Source: Schistocerca nitens (Eukaryota; Arthropoda; Insecta; Orthoptera; Acrididae). From it: a stretch of DNA of 64,000 nucleotides. The notes beneath the pieces are model-generated. The model did not search any database, was not told the origin of the DNA, and saw only the letters and a program-made list of their open reading frames with translations. Below are positions 48,311 to 60,633 of the stretch, one piece after another (position 1 is the first letter of the stretch; every line of letters begins with the position of its first letter). The stretch lies in the NCBI RefSeq assembly GCF_023898315.1, contig NC_064622.1, positions 270,621,503 through 270,685,502 on the forward strand, written 5' to 3'. Made by a program: the position numbers and the translations under genes.

Positions 48311-49459
48311 GATTTCGTAATCTTAAGAAACTACTATTGAGTATCAGTCACTGGGTAAATATGTGTGTGTACACAGACTGGGCAATGATCCCAAATGAAC
48401 TGCACAATGTCAATGAAAGAGTATAAGCCTCCAGTGATCTGTAAGCATTCACATCAGCTAGTCATTCCGTAGAAATATTCATTTCAAGTAGAATCATCCA
48501 TCCAACATATCTTGCTCCATGAATGTATACTTCACTTTTCTAACCACATTTCTATGAGTCAGAGTCAGCAATAAATTAAAATAAATGGCCCCATGATATA
48601 ATTTATGCAACGTTCAAGAATATTATTGTACAGTTATCTATTGTTGACTACATTTTATATGTATTACTGTCCTCAACTACTTTACAATGCCAAGAGATCA
48701 AAGACTTGTAAGACATAGAATAAGGAGGGGGAGGGGCGAGGGGTAAAAAATAATTATTCTTCAGACAGAAACTGAGGAATTTAGATTAAATTCATACGAG
48801 AATGGAAAGATTTACCAGAGTAAACAAAAAACATCTTGCAAAACAGAGTTTACAAACACACAGATGTTTAACAAAAGTATTTTGCAAGCAGAAAAAGAAT
48901 TTGCAAGTACATAGAAAGAAAAAGCTAAGAAAATGGAATGAGAAATTTATTGAAGAGAAGGTCCAAACAACAATGGACGCAAAATGGAATATGCCAAATT
49001 ATACAGTATCTTTTGAAAATGTTTTCTGAGGATGTGAAAACATAATGAAAATTTGGTATTACTTGGCAAAGTGAACTGGTTACTCTTGTAACCTCACCAG
49101 TAGATTGGTGTCACATGCTATAAGTCTATATGTCCACTGAATGCAGTGCCCACTTGGAACAACAACTGACAGCGTGTAAGTATATCTCACTTTGGTTGCT
49201 CATGATGTTTCACTGGCATTGTCCATAACACCATCTTCCATGGCGATGCTGCTATTTCCCACAGCTGTATTACCCACTCTCTCAGTCATAGGTGATAACG
49301 CTGACACTCTGTTTGAATCTATGCTGACTGTTTCAGTTCCACATCTGCCAAAATGTCTCTTCCCAAGTAGTCATCACACACTCTATTGGCATTATACACA
49401 AGCTCCATAGTCTTCTAATCTCACAACAGCAAAAATAAACTGACAGTGTCTTCTAGTGG
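48311..49459. other. PISD intron, nothing recognised
   Basis: Holds a 75-codon lysine-rich frame at 48802-49029 with no recognisable motif and no splice context; treated as chance. Confidence 0.5.
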
Positions 49460-49580
49460 TGTGTGACTTCTGGTAGGTCCCAAGTTTTATTCCTGGTGAC
49501 CACTTTAATTTTTTCTCACGTGGAAAGGTCTGGAAGGAGGTCCACTCAGCCATGTGATGTTAAACGAAAAGCTGCTTGAA
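49460..49580 (+). repeat. Possible degenerate tRNA-derived SINE
   Basis: GGTCCCAAGTTTTATTCCTG at about 49476 could be a decayed B-box region. The following CTCACGTGGAAAGGTCTGGA and AGGAGGTCCACTCAGCC have the look of a SINE body. No target duplication or A box was found, so this is tentative. Confidence 0.3.
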
Positions 49581-50523
49581 TGTAAAAGCAGCAAAAGTGA
49601 CACGCAAGTCGTTGAAATAGTGTTACATTAAAAGTCTTTCATCAGGCTAGGTGGCACACAATGATCATTTATTAGCAGCAAATTGAACAGCTATTATTTT
49701 TTTGGGTGAAAAGATGGATATATTATGACAAGGGATCTTATTCTTTACAAGAGTCCAGACTAGTTCCATAGGATTTGGGTCTAGATGGTAAGGCAGCACT
49801 AGGAAGGGAAATACATTCTTGCAAAATTTTGTCAATGGAATGAACAGGAGGAAGCTGATTCTCCTTAATTAATGCTAAAAGCCCAGCTTTCCTTATCTCT
49901 AGGTTTTGTTAATTTTTTTCTGCCCATTTCTGCATGACAGTTTGAAGTTTTCCTGTTGTAGTCACATAAAAAAAGAACTCTGCATTCACAGCAATGAAAT
50001 TTTTTGGTGCTGCTGTTGTTTGACAATATTCCTTGCGCACTGCACTCATCCTCCGCAAAGTTTAATAACACTGCAGAGTGTACAAAACAGCAGTTTATCT
50101 AAATAAACCACTGGGTGCTTTAATTCTGATGCTTCATTTTGTTGTGTGCTCATTCTACAAGCATCAAACAATGGAAACTTTAGGTTGTAATAACAATGAT
50201 ATTAGGAAACGGATAGACTGCTACACACCCTAAAGATGATATGTTGCATTGCAGATAGGCACAAAGAAGAGACTGTTACACATTATAGCTTTTGGCCATA
50301 GCCTTCTTCAACAAAGAAAACAGACACACATTCACACAAGCAAGCACACCTCAATTCATGCATGACCACTACCACCAGCAGCTCTGACCGGAATTTGACT
50401 GTCACGTGAATAGCAATACGGAGTGGGGCAGGGACGGGGAGGAATAGCAGTGCACCAGGTGGGGGGAGTGAAGAGTGCTGTCTGGCAGAGTGAATAGCAC
50501 TAGATTGCAGCCTGATGAGACTG

Positions 50524-50985
50524 TCAGGTGCAGCACAGGGAGGTGGGGTATGGGGGGAAAAATGGGGTGCAGAAAAGCAGTGGAGCAGAAAGGGGGTGGA
50601 AACTTGTGTGAACAGTGTGGGGACAGTAGGTTACCATATGTTGAAGGCAGAATTTATTTCCAGAGCAGAGAATGTGTTGTAGCAATAACTCCCATCTGTG
50701 TAGTTTAGAAAAGCTGGTGCTGGAAGGGAGGCTGCAGATGACCCAGACTGCAAAGCAGCCATAGAAATCAAGCACGTTACGATCTGCTCCATGTTGTGTC
50801 TCAGGGTGATCTACTTTGCTCTTGGCCACAGAGTGGCGGAGGCCGTTCATCCTGGTGGACAGCTGGTTGGCAGTCATACCAATATAAAAAGCTGTGCAAA
50901 CGTTGCAGTAGAGCTGGTATATGACATGGTTTCTTTCACAGATCGCCCAGCCAGGACTGGAATAGGAAGGGCTGGATGTGTGCAT
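50524..50985 (-). pseudogene. GIY-YIG endonuclease fragment, left copy
   Basis: Open frame of 153 codons reading ERNHVIYQLYCNVCTAFYIG, MTANQLSTRMNGLRHSVAKS and VLDFYGCFAVWVICSLPSS. The VIYQLYC...YIGMT...RMNGLRH pattern is the core of the GIY-YIG nuclease fold: Tyr of the first motif, YIG, and the Arg of STRMNG. It includes the CxxC typical of the Penelope-associated subclass. The tail after RW is not conserved. Truncated at its N-terminus, with no reverse transcriptase joined. Confidence 0.8.
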
Positions 50986-51414
50986 TGCCCACTCAACCTC
51001 TACAACATCCTAGTCTGCCCTATGCCACTACCAAACCCACTCCTTGCCACAAGGATCATAACCCAGTGGAAGACTCAGATGCAAGATCTGGCCAATGCAC
51101 CAATCCAGGACCTCCTATTCAATCAAGTCACAACAGGCTTATCTTACCCCATCAAAGTCCGAGCCACCTGTGAAAGCAGCCATGTTGTGTACCAGCTCTG
51201 CAACCGTTGGACAGCTTTTTATATTGGTGTGACTACACTGTCCACCAGCAGAAACGGCCACCGCCGAACTGTGGTCATGAGCAAAGTAGACAATGGTGTG
51301 TCACAACATGCAGCTGAATGTAACATGCTCGATTTCAATGGATGCTTCACAAACTGGGCCATCTGGATCCTCCCTCCACAATATCCCCTACCCACATTGT
51401 GTGTCACCATCTGA
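50950..51414 (+). pseudogene. GIY-YIG endonuclease fragment, right copy
   Basis: Part of a 207-codon open frame. From about 51150 it reads CESSHVVYQLCNRWTAFYIG, VTTLSTSRNGHRRTVVMSK and MLDFNGCFTNWAIWILPP, co-linear with the left copy but with small deletions (the first CxxC is reduced and the MTxNQ block shortened). Upstream, GTGIGRAGCVHCPLNLYNIL-like sequence is not clearly assigned. The start of the open frame at 50791 runs through the antisense of the other copy, so only the part after about 50950 is meaningful. Confidence 0.75.
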
Positions 51415-51845
51415 TCTGCAAATGCACCCGCCTACCCTTTCCCCTTCCCTGCTCCTCCGATTTTCCGCTGCCTGCCACTCCCACTCCCCCCTCTGCAAAC
51501 CAATCTCCCAAGGCACTCCTGCAGTCTCACTAGGCCGTGATTTCATTCTTGCACACCTGGCTAGACAGCGCTCTTCTCTCCCCCTACTAGGTGCTCTGCT
51601 ATCTCTTCCCTTCCCTGCCCCACTCCAGAATGCTATTCAGTTGACAGTCCCATTCTAGTTGGAGCTGCTGGTGGTAGCAATCATATGTGCATGAGGTTTG
51701 CCTGATTTTGTTTACACGTGTGCATTTTCTTTTCTGGAGAAGGCTTCGGACAAACACTATAATGTGTAACAGTGATTTTGTTATACCTGTCTGCAACTCA
51801 ACGGGTCTTCTTTTCACAAGTATCTTCTCTTGTCCACCATTGTTT

Positions 51846-52836
51846 CTGGCTTTGTTTAAAATCAAGTCCGATGGATGGAACAGTTGTTTTTACAGTTTCT
51901 TTGCTAGCCTAAGAGTCCAGGTTTGCACAGCAGAAGCTGAGAAGTTTTTGGAAAGATGGTATTTCCTTGTACTGTTCATAATATTGCAGAACATTTAGTC
52001 TAATAACAAATTTGTCTATATCTTTACTGAAATGTTTACTGTAGCTTTTTTCTTATTCTGCTTTCGGGCTGATATCTGAATCCTGCTTCACTCAGTATCA
52101 TCTCCCTTTGAAATTTAAAATAATCTACTTGTTCAGAGCTTTGATCTGATGTTCAAGGCTTAACACAATAAGTATTACAGTTAGAAATGGTGTTTTTTAC
52201 TGAGGCAATGCAACTCATACAATGCAAATTACCTACATCATATTCACCCAGTGTTTGAGGATAAGAGCACAAGAAACTTTACATAGAATTTCAAACTTCT
52301 GCGAAATCTTTCCACACTGACAAGGCCCCCCTCCCTTCCCCTGCCATCACTCCACTTCATAAAATGAAGAAAGGAAAAAAGTTTATTACTACGTTTTCAT
52401 TGTTAATTTCTGCTACAACCTGAAATCTTCCTCGTACACAATGCTAACCTGCAACCTCAAGATAATCTGTTTACATCTAATTTAACCCCCCCCCCCCCTC
52501 CAACAGCCCAATACGATGACAATGCAATTTAAATTTAATCTCTATCATTATCACGTCTATTCTATTTTACATTTACATCATCATCTGCATTTCATTTCAT
52601 TTATTTTAATCATGTTTACTATTTTCATTTTTTTCACTGCTTTCTTTCTTTGACATTACTGTTATTTTAGGCCTATCACCACATATCCTGTCAAAACTAC
52701 ATGATGTCCACCTTCCTTTCCCAATCTGTAACCAACCTTTTGCCTGCCCTTTTCTTCCCATACATCTAATCAGCAATACTTGCTCAATCCATTTAGTGCA
52801 ACACAGGAAAGTTTCCCACCCCTGCCAAAATTAAAC
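51846..52836. other. PISD intron, pyrimidine-rich in part
   Basis: Contains a C-run at about 52486-52498 and CT-rich stretches. No gene or repeat end recognised. Confidence 0.5.
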
Positions 52837-53284
52837 TTTTTTTTTATTTTGTCAGAAAAGTAGAACACAAAGACAAAGAAAGGAGTTAAAAATGACTACA
52901 TGTTAAGCTAATCGACGGGAGGAAAGACCACTAAAAAACATGGATGGAGAAAGGTCCATAAAATACGTCATAGAGTAATGGAGGTCCTGAGTTAAAGATT
53001 GTCCTTCACCATATTGCAACAACTGATAAAAAGTAAAATGCAGCCAACTGTCCAAACATGGTTCACTAAAATGGCCGATAACTCAGATAGCAAACATAGA
53101 TGAGAACGTAAGTGGTTAAAAAATGGCATTCCGTCAGGAAATGGCGAACTGTCAGAGGTTGAGAGCAATGAGCACAAAGTGGTGATGGAGCATTATTTAA
53201 TAAATGGCAATGGCTAAAGAGAGGGTACCCAATATGCAACCCAATTAAAGTGATCTCATGGTGAGGGGGCCAAGAGGAAATCAT

Positions 53285-53905
53285 TCAAGCCACTCGCAGA
53301 GGCTTAATTCCCTGGAGCTTGTTCCCCCGAAGGGTGGACCAGTGGTGATGCCGAAGTGACACCACCTGCTGACAGACAGCAACACAGACACCATCGGAGG
53401 GAATGGAAGAACTAGTGGACTGAGGAATGAGGACTGCAGTCTTGGCAGCAGCATCAGCAGCTTCGTTTCCCGTCAGACTGATGTGATCAGGAACCCACAT
53501 AAACATCACAGTGGCTCCATCAAAAGCGAGCAAGTGACAACTTTTCTGGACCCACTGCACTAAGGGATGGGCAGTGTAAATTACACAGAGGCTCTCAAGG
53601 GCACTGAGAGAGTCAGATGATGCAATTGAAAAGCCTGTGTCGCCGGATGTACTGTGTGGCCCGATACAGGGCAAAGAGCTGTGCTGTAAATACTGAGCAG
53701 TGTCTGGAAGATGATACTGAAAATCATCGGTGCGAATGACGAAGGTACACCTGACACCACAGCCAGTCTGAGAGCCATCAGTGTACAGAAAGGTACTATC
53801 GCGAAGTTCCATGTGCAGGATTGTGAAACTCATGGCAATATAGCAAGGCTGGAGTAGTGTCCTTAGGAAGTGAATGAAGGCCAAGGTGGACACAAGCCGT
53901 CGCAT
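53285..53905 (-). pseudogene. LINE F RNase H domain, 206-codon open frame
   Basis: Part of the LINE F ORF2 product that would remove element RNA from cDNA hybrids. Motifs: FLYTDGSQTGCGVRC with the first catalytic Asp, ASSDSLSALESL with another acidic residue, and FMWVPDHISLTGNEAADAAA with the His/Asp end block. HVGLPGN of relatives is HISLTGN here. The frame is open across the whole domain but is not joined to the upstream reverse transcriptase frame. Confidence 0.85.
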
Positions 53906-54263
53906 GAAGCCAAGGTGGTGAAGGGTTCACATCCATCAGGAAAGTGGCAGGTAGCATGAAAAACTGTAGGAGCAAGAGCCAAAAGTGAACTCAAGGAGGT
54001 AACAGAGAAGAGGCATGTGCCCCATACTGGCAATCAATGGAGTCATTGACAAAGAAGGCATAGGATGGGTGCCAGGCATGGCAAACAAGCAGCATGTGCA
54101 ACTGCTGAGAAGAACGTCATGGCAGTATGACAGCGGTAGATCGGCAGCTTCTGCATACGGACACACTATCAGGCTAATGTAAAAGGCATCAGTGGCCATA
54201 CGGATGCCACAATGGTGGTCAGTATTCAGATGGCATAAGATGCATAAACGAAACACCCATAGC

Positions 54264-56579
54264 CTAGTTCTGAACAGGCAAGGGACTGGTACAAATGGAG
54301 GACAGTGGTCCAATCCGTTCCCCAGGAAGTACCGCTGAGGACACATAGGATATTGAGGGCTCACTCACAGTTGGTGGCCGATAAGACATGTGGGAGGACC
54401 AGGAAAGTTTCCTATCGAGCATAAGCCCCACGAATTTCGTAGTTTCAACAAACGGAAGAGCCACAAGCCTAAGATGTGAAGACTGCAAGATACCAATTGT
54501 GCCACCAGAAATTCACACAAACGGTTTTGTCAGTGGAAAGTGAAAGCCATTGTTGATGCTCCATGACAATAGACACACTGCTGAAGGAGACATGTCTGTG
54601 AAGAATTGCAATAGATCGCAAAAATCCTCAATGAAAAGGGAACCAGAGATGCCCAGTGGGAGACAGGTCATAACAGGATTAATGGTGATAGCAAAGGGGA
54701 TGAAGACTCTCAGGACAGAACCCTGGGGCAGACCGTTTTTCTGGATAAAGGTGTCCAACAAGGCAGAACCCACATGTACCTTGAAACTCGGTCTTTTAAA
54801 AATCCCTGAAGGAAACATGGCATGCAGCATGTGTAAAGAGGGTGGAGGATTACCAGCCCTTCAGCAGGTATTGTAGGCTTTCTCCAAACTGAAAAATACG
54901 ATCAGAGTCTGGTATTTCCGCAGAAAAACATTCATGCCATGGGTTGATAAACTAAAGAGATGGTCAACTGCAGAACAGCATGCTTGAAATACACACTGGG
55001 CAGTGGTTAGTAGATTGCGAGACTTGAGCTACCACACCAGCCAGGCATGAATCATACGTTCCATCATCTTGCAAACGCAGCTGCTGAGTGAAATGGGGTG
55101 ATAACTAGAAGGAAGGTGTTTGTCCTTACTGGGCTTACGTATGGATATGTTTGTGGCTTCACATCAGCATCTGGGAAACGTGCCCTCTGCCCAGATGTAA
55201 TTGTATGTATGGAGGAGAAAGTGCTTGCCTGCAAGAGGAAGATTCACATCCAAATGTGAACATCATCTGGCTGTGGAACAGAGGATCGGGGTGAAGTGAG
55301 AGCATGATCTAACTCCCTCATAGTACAGGTGGCATTGTAGCACTCACGATTCTGAGAAGAGAAGGGTAGTGCCCGAGCCACCTCCACTCATTTCTGGTGG
55401 AGGAAGGCAGAGTGATAGTGGGTTGGGTGGAGCTCAAAATCTCTGCAAAATAGTGGCCCAAGGTGTTGGAGATAGCAAGAGGGTCCATTATGACTTCTAC
55501 TGCTACTGTCAAGCCGGAAATTGGGGAGTGGAACAAGGTCCCAGAGAGCCATCAGAGGTTGTCCCACACAATGGAAGAGGGATTGGAACTGTTATAAGAA
55601 CTGCTAAAGGAAATCCAGGTACCTTTTTGCTATCCCCAAGAATGCGACGACACTGTGCATGCAACTGTTTACAAAGAATGCAGTTTTCCATTGTAGGATG
55701 ATGGTTAAAACCGCAGAGAGCACGTCTCCGCATGCAAACTCCATCATAGCACGCCTCAGTCCACCAAAGGACCAAGACATGGCACGGTAAAGAGGAAGTG
55801 CGATCAATGGAAAGTTCTGCGGCAGTAAGGATAATGTTTGTAAAATGTTCTACCTGGTCATCACAACTGGGGAAATGTTGTTCATCAAAGGTCACCAGGG
55901 ATGAGTAAAGCCTCCAGTAGGCTTTAGAAAGCTGCAATTTGGGTGTGCACATTGGTGGGGTAGGAGTCAGCAAATGGATAGCACATGGGAAATGGTCACT
56001 TGAGTATGTGTCAGAGAGAACGGACCACTCTAGACAACGATTAAGCTGGGCAGTATGTAAGGAGAGGTCTAAATGGGAATAGGTGTGCATGGAGTCTGAA
56101 AGGAACGTGGGTGCTCCCGTGTTAGGGCAGATGAGGTTATGTTGATTGATATGGTCAGCCAAGAAGGCACCTCTCAGGCAGGTTCTGGGGGATATCCCAA
56201 AGGGGATGGTGTGCATTAATGTCACCAAGCAGCAAAAAGGGGTGAGGGAGTTGCCCAATAAGCTGCAGGAAGTATGCTGGTGACACCGAATGACAGAGGG
56301 ATGTAAATGGTACAAAGGGAAAAGGACAAGTGAGGAAGGAAAATGCGGACTGCAACAGCTCACTATGAACGTCATCCTGGATGAGCAGCATGACACCCCT
56401 ATGAGATGGAATGCCGACCTCAGGGGGCGGGGGGGGGGGGGGGGGGGAAGGTAAAAGCGCACTGGAAAGTAACGCGAGAGCTCAAAGCATTGTGAGGACA
56501 CAGTTTTATTTCCTGGGGGCAGAGAACAAGCAGATGCTACGATTCCAAGAGCTGCAAATGTTCTATTGGAGGGAAGCAA
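54264..56579 (-). pseudogene. LINE F ORF2: endonuclease and reverse transcriptase
   Basis: A 356-codon open frame (55509-56579) holds most of the nuclease and the linker: NTGAPTFLSDSMHTYSHLDL, SDTYSSDHFPCAI and PKLQLSKAYWRLYSSL. A poly-G run at 56429-56447 codes a proline run in place of normal sequence and has probably expanded. The reverse transcriptase continues in pieces: SPISGLTVAVEV at 55500, motif B GLPQGSVLRV at 54720, and SLFIEDFCDLLQ at 54630, where the usual VDD active site is IED, so one catalytic Asp is Glu. A thumb part, TTKFVGLMLDRKLSWSSHMS, lies at 54400-54460. Confidence 0.83.
56429..56447. repeat. Poly-G run inside LINE F endonuclease frame
   Basis: Nineteen G residues on the plus strand. 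Such runs can form G-quadruplex-like structure and are prone to slippage. Confidence 0.93.
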
Positions 56580-56589
56580 GTGAAAAATG

Positions 56590-57994
56590 AAGAGGTCATC
56601 TCAGCAGCTGGCAAGTACCACACTTCGAAAGCTCACTGCTATAGGGTGCAGAGGCTGAAGGATCCTGCTTCATGAGATCTACAAAGACATCGACATTCTC
56701 CTTCTGTCAGTCTGCAGAGTCCTGGACAGAAAAATGGCTGGCGGTGCACGCCGACAACACGGATGTTGGACAGGCAAGGGTATCATGTGGCAACACCATC
56801 GAAGAGGACCTCAGAGTCGGTGAAAGAGAAGACTGTTTGCCTTTGTTTGATTTCTTGGAGCCTTTCTGGTTGGCAGAGGAAGCCTCAGATGTTTGTTAGC
56901 TGGAGGGTCATAAGAAGTCTCTGCAGGAGTATTCCTTCTCTCCTTTCCAGTCTGCTGGTTGTGTAGTGAGTGTTGCCCCGTGAGACGAAAGTTTGGTGAC
57001 TTGCTGCACAGCTGGATGAGGAGACGAGGATACTACGATGACACAGGGTGATTTTACAACTGCAGTGCTGAATTTGAGGTCCCATGTCTGCGTGACCATG
57101 TCCTTCATGTAGTGAGATGTAGCAAGAACAGTACCGTAAGTGCACGATGGTAGAACACAGGGTTTTCAACTAACCAAAAACTTGTAAGTGACCAGGTAAG
57201 GCACTTTTTCCTTCACCTGGACCTCCTGGACTGCCCACTCATTGAGATACACAAGGCAATTTCGGGAGGAGGCAACTTGGTTGTCATTCCAATTGACATA
57301 GCAGGGAGAATGTGGCGGATAGTTGCCCTTGTGAGCATCCCTATCACACATTACACATTTAGTTGGATGTCAACAGGACATTCGAGTGTGGATGTAACAA
57401 TGACACTGGTAGCAGTGCATCGGGTTCAGAATGTACAGCTGGACTGTGATAACTTCATAGGCTGCTTTGATTTTTGACGAAAGCACCACTCTATTGAAGG
57501 TGAGAATAAAAGTGTGTGTGGGCTCTAAGGAGGAATCTACCTTTTACATCACCTGATGGATGGCAATGACACCCTGATCAGAGAGGCATGACTGAACTTC
57601 GGACTTGGTCAGACCATCGAGCAGCCTACTGTAAATAACACCAGGGGAAGAATTCAAAATTCTATGGGCCTTGACACGAACATGATAACTGTGGAGAAGC
57701 GAGGCAGCAAGCAGTAGTTGTGCTTGAGAATTTGAAGTAGTCTCCAAAAGCAAAGTGTCATTCTGTAAACAGGAGCAGGATTTCACAGGGCCGGCAAAGA
57801 TTTACTGTAGCAAAGGACTGATTGTCTTCAGTGTGTGAAACCACGAGGAACTGTGGTGCAGCTGGGAGGGTCTTTGAATCATTAGATCTATTCCATTTAT
57901 GTTTAGTGTATGTTGACTGTGAAGAAGATGATTGGCTCACTGAGAGAAAATCTCTCATGATTGCTGGAGTCTCTGTTGGCGTGCTCCTTTTCAA
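56590..57994 (-). pseudogene. LINE F ORF1 (gag-like) with zinc knuckles
   Basis: Gag-like nucleic-acid-binding protein, broken into several frames. From 57994: IMRDFLSVSQSSSSQSTYTK, KTLPAAPQFLVVSHTEDNQS and QAQLLLAASLLHSYHVRVKA. A zinc-knuckle region near 57400 reads CYQCHCYIHTRMSC across frames, followed at 57351 by CDRDAHKGNYPPHSPC. It matches LINE E ORF1 (40783-41657) part by part, which supports both calls. Confidence 0.8.
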
Positions 57995-58799
57995 TTGGGG
58001 GCTGCCCTCAGAGGGGGCGCACCCGCCTTAGGTGATCGTTCACACCTCAGGTCACACCTACCGAACACCTGGCAGAAGGACCAATTGGCAATTTGGTAAG
58101 GTAGCAGCTCAGGCAATCACCCCTCCCTGGGCCTGGCCTGTACCAGAGGATACATGTGAACCCTACCTGTCGACCCGTGGCTGGGAATTACGCATTACCT
58201 AGTCACCCATTACGCGTCGGATATGTGGGCTAGCCATCAGGAGAGCACAGGGAGGAAGAACAAAAAGAGGATCCTTTAACACTGAAGTGGAGGAATGATA
58301 GGAGAAGGGGAACGAAGAAAGAAAAAAAAGGAATGAAAGACAGTGATGAGACAGTTCTGATATTGGCTACGGAAACTGCTGAACACATTTCCAAGAATAT
58401 CCCAAACCTGTTCCCCAAAGGAGGCAAGAGGATAGTCATGCAGCACGGAAGGGAAAAGATACAGCCAAGGCTGGGGCCCTGTGGTAGCCAAGCACTAACA
58501 CGCCAAAAAGTGAGCCCCCTGGGGGGGAGGAGAGCGAGTGGCTGAATGTGTATTTTATTAACTCTCTGACATGAAGTTAATCCAAAAACTCAACTGCCAG
58601 TGAGTCTTTTCTACACGCCAATGTGCTGCTCATTCCAACTTCACACAGTGATTTTTTTTTCACTCATTAATTTTCTTTCAAAACTTTATAAAATATATGA
58701 CTATTATACTTCATCCATCTTCTAAGTTCATTGTTGACTATGTAAATCTATTAACTATGTAAATATATTAACTATGATATCTATTTCGTGTTACAGTTA

Positions 58800-59360
58800 A
58801 ATCTACATTGGAAAAAAGCAGTGGCTCAGTCGTGGGTAAAGCAGGTGTAGACTTCGGTTTATTGGTAGAATACTGGAGATGAGCACCCAGCCTACAAAGG
58901 AGATCTTTTACAAATCATTCATGCAAATGGTTCTGGAATATTGCTCAACTGTGTGGGACCCAAACCAAATAGGACTAACAGGGGCTACTGAAAAAATACA
59001 GAGGAGGGTAGCACAAATAGTCACAGGTTTGTTTGATCCATGGGAGCATGTCACAAAGATACTGAAGGAACTGAACTCAAGACTCTTGAAGAGAGACATA
59101 AACTATCCAGGGAATGTTTATTAACAAAGTTTCAAGAACAGGTTTTAATACTGACTCTAGGAATGTACTATAGTCCCTTATGTATCGCTCACAGAGAGAT
59201 TGTGAGTATAAGATTACAATAATAACTGCATGCACAGAGGCATTCAATCATTCTTCCCACAGTCCATACCTAAATTGAATAGGAAGAAACCCGAATAACT
59301 GGTACAATGGGACAATGCCCTGAGCCCCATGGTGGTTTGCAGAATATAGATGTAGAAGTA
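58800..59360 (+). mobile_element. LINE family B copy 3, 3' end
   Basis: 5'-truncated plus-strand copy reading GKAGVDFGLLVEYW, FMQMVLEYCSTVWDPNQIGL, EKIQRRVAQIVTGLFD and LLTKFQEQV. The frame breaks near 59120. The 3' tail AATATAGATGTAGAAGTA ends at the TA (59359-59360) where a mariner has inserted. It aligns with LINE B copies 1 and 2. Confidence 0.82.
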
Positions 59361-60633
59361 CTAGGGTTGCACAGAAAGTAATGCACGACATTTTTTTTCT
59401 TTCACAATTCTTTATTGAACTTAATGAGAATTACACACACAAAATAAAATAAAAAAAATATTTGTCCATGTAATCTCCATCTTGTTCTGTGGCCTTCCAC
59501 CAGCACGAAACAAAGGCGTGTGTGCCCTGTTGGTACCAATCCTTCACTGTGTGAATCATCTCCTTGTTGTCCTCAAAATATCTTCCATGAATGGCATCCT
59601 TTAATGGCCCAAACAAGTGAAAGTCTGACGGGGCAAGGTCATGTCTGTAGGGTGGATGGGGTCAGCAGTTCTCAGACTTGCGTGGGACCGAGCGTTATCA
59701 TGTTGCAGCGAAACATCTCCTTGGTTGCTGTGGCACAGAAGTCGCCAGAAGTACATCTTGAGTTTTGTTAATGTGTTGACATAAGCTTCTGAATTAATGG
59801 TACAGCCTCTTGGCATCACATTAATGAGAATCACACTTTCACAGTCCCAGAACATGGTGATCATGATCTTAACAGCAGAAGCATTTGCTTTGAATTTTTT
59901 CTTCTGTGGGGAGTGGGAATGCCGCCATTCCATCAAATGTCATTTTGTTTTGGGCTCAAAATGGTGAATCCAGGTTTCATCACTCGTCACAATCCAGGAC
60001 AAGAAGCCCTCCTCCTCATCTTCAAAATGTTGCAACAAATCAAGACAAATGGTTTTTTCTGTGCAATTTGTGGTCCACTCTTAGACAACGTGGGACCCAC
60101 CTTGCACATGCTTTTGAATATCCAAGATTGCAGATAATTGCATCCACACTTCCTTTACTGATTGACAAATGCAGTGCCAACTGCCAAGTCACAATGCATT
60201 TGCCCTCGCGAATTACATCATCAGCTCGCAGCAACATGTCAGGTGTCACAGCTGTGGATGGTCTCCCCGATCGCTGCAAATTGTGGAGCTCTGCCAAACT
60301 GCCTTCTGATGACCTCACCCTCCATGTCCAGCGACTAACTGTACTTATGTCGACAGCAAATGCTTCATAGACTTTGCACAAGCGTTTTTGAATATTTCCC
60401 ACAATTTCTTTCTCTGCAGTGAGAAATTCAATGGCAGCATGTTGCTTGTAACGTACATCATTACAGACACCATTTTGAAACTGTCCTGCAGCTACACTGT
60501 CTCTCTGAAGAGACGGAAACTTGGCGTGATTACTCAGGAGACTTCAAATAATACATATGTAACATTTTGCATTCGTAGCATTGTTTCTGGCTGAGAAAAA
60601 AAATGCGGTGCATTACTTTCTGGGCAACCCTCA
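59361..60633 (-). mobile_element. Mariner 4, both ends present, 1273 bp
   Basis: Terminal inverted repeats: CTAGGGTTGCACAGAAAGTA at 59361, and the reverse complement of TGAGGGTTGCCCAGAAAGTA ending at 60633. Flanking TA at 59359-59360 and 60634-60635. Inserted in the 3' tail of LINE B copy 3. Confidence 0.93.
59450..60480 (-). pseudogene. Mariner 4 transposase, frameshifted with an internal deletion
   Basis: Minus-strand pieces in order: VYEAFAVDISTVSRWTWRVR and LQRSGRPSTAVTPDMLLRAD (DNA-binding part, 60040-60402), HSPQKKKFKANASAVKIMIT, VSLQHDNARSHASLRT, and GPLKDAIHGRYFEDNKEMIH. The region between the second and third catalytic aspartates is shortened and scrambled (ADPIHPTDMTLPRQ), so the active site is destroyed. 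The C-terminal end DGDYMDKYF is recognisable. Confidence 0.87.

Larger units (their letters stand above)
50220..51845. mobile_element. Head-to-head pair of Penelope-like ends with GIY-YIG code
   Basis: Inverted pair meeting near 50950. The outer tails match each other: CTGTTACACATTATAGCTTT at 50270 against the minus strand of about 51750-51770, and CTACCACCAGCAGCTC at 50370 against the minus strand of about 51660-51680. The left copy is minus-oriented and the right copy plus-oriented. Penelope-like elements often integrate in such compound arrangements. Only the endonuclease ends are present and there is no reverse transcriptase. Confidence 0.72.
52837..58545 (-). mobile_element. LINE family F (I/R1-like with RNase H), near full length, 5.7 kb
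   Basis: Minus-strand element with all parts in order: leader from about 58545 (GGGGGCTCACTTTTTGGCGT), ORF1 at 56590-57994, endonuclease, reverse transcriptase, RNase H, and a 3' untranslated end closing in an A-rich tail (T-run 52837-52845 on the plus strand). No target duplication was resolved and the ends are approximate. Best preserved large element in the window, but with stops and shifts throughout. It serves as the reference for LINE E. Confidence 0.88.

Noticed and set aside
48802-49029. 75-codon lysine-rich frame
   Set aside because: No motif, no splice-site support and no homologous copy in the window; composition fits chance in A-rich sequence.
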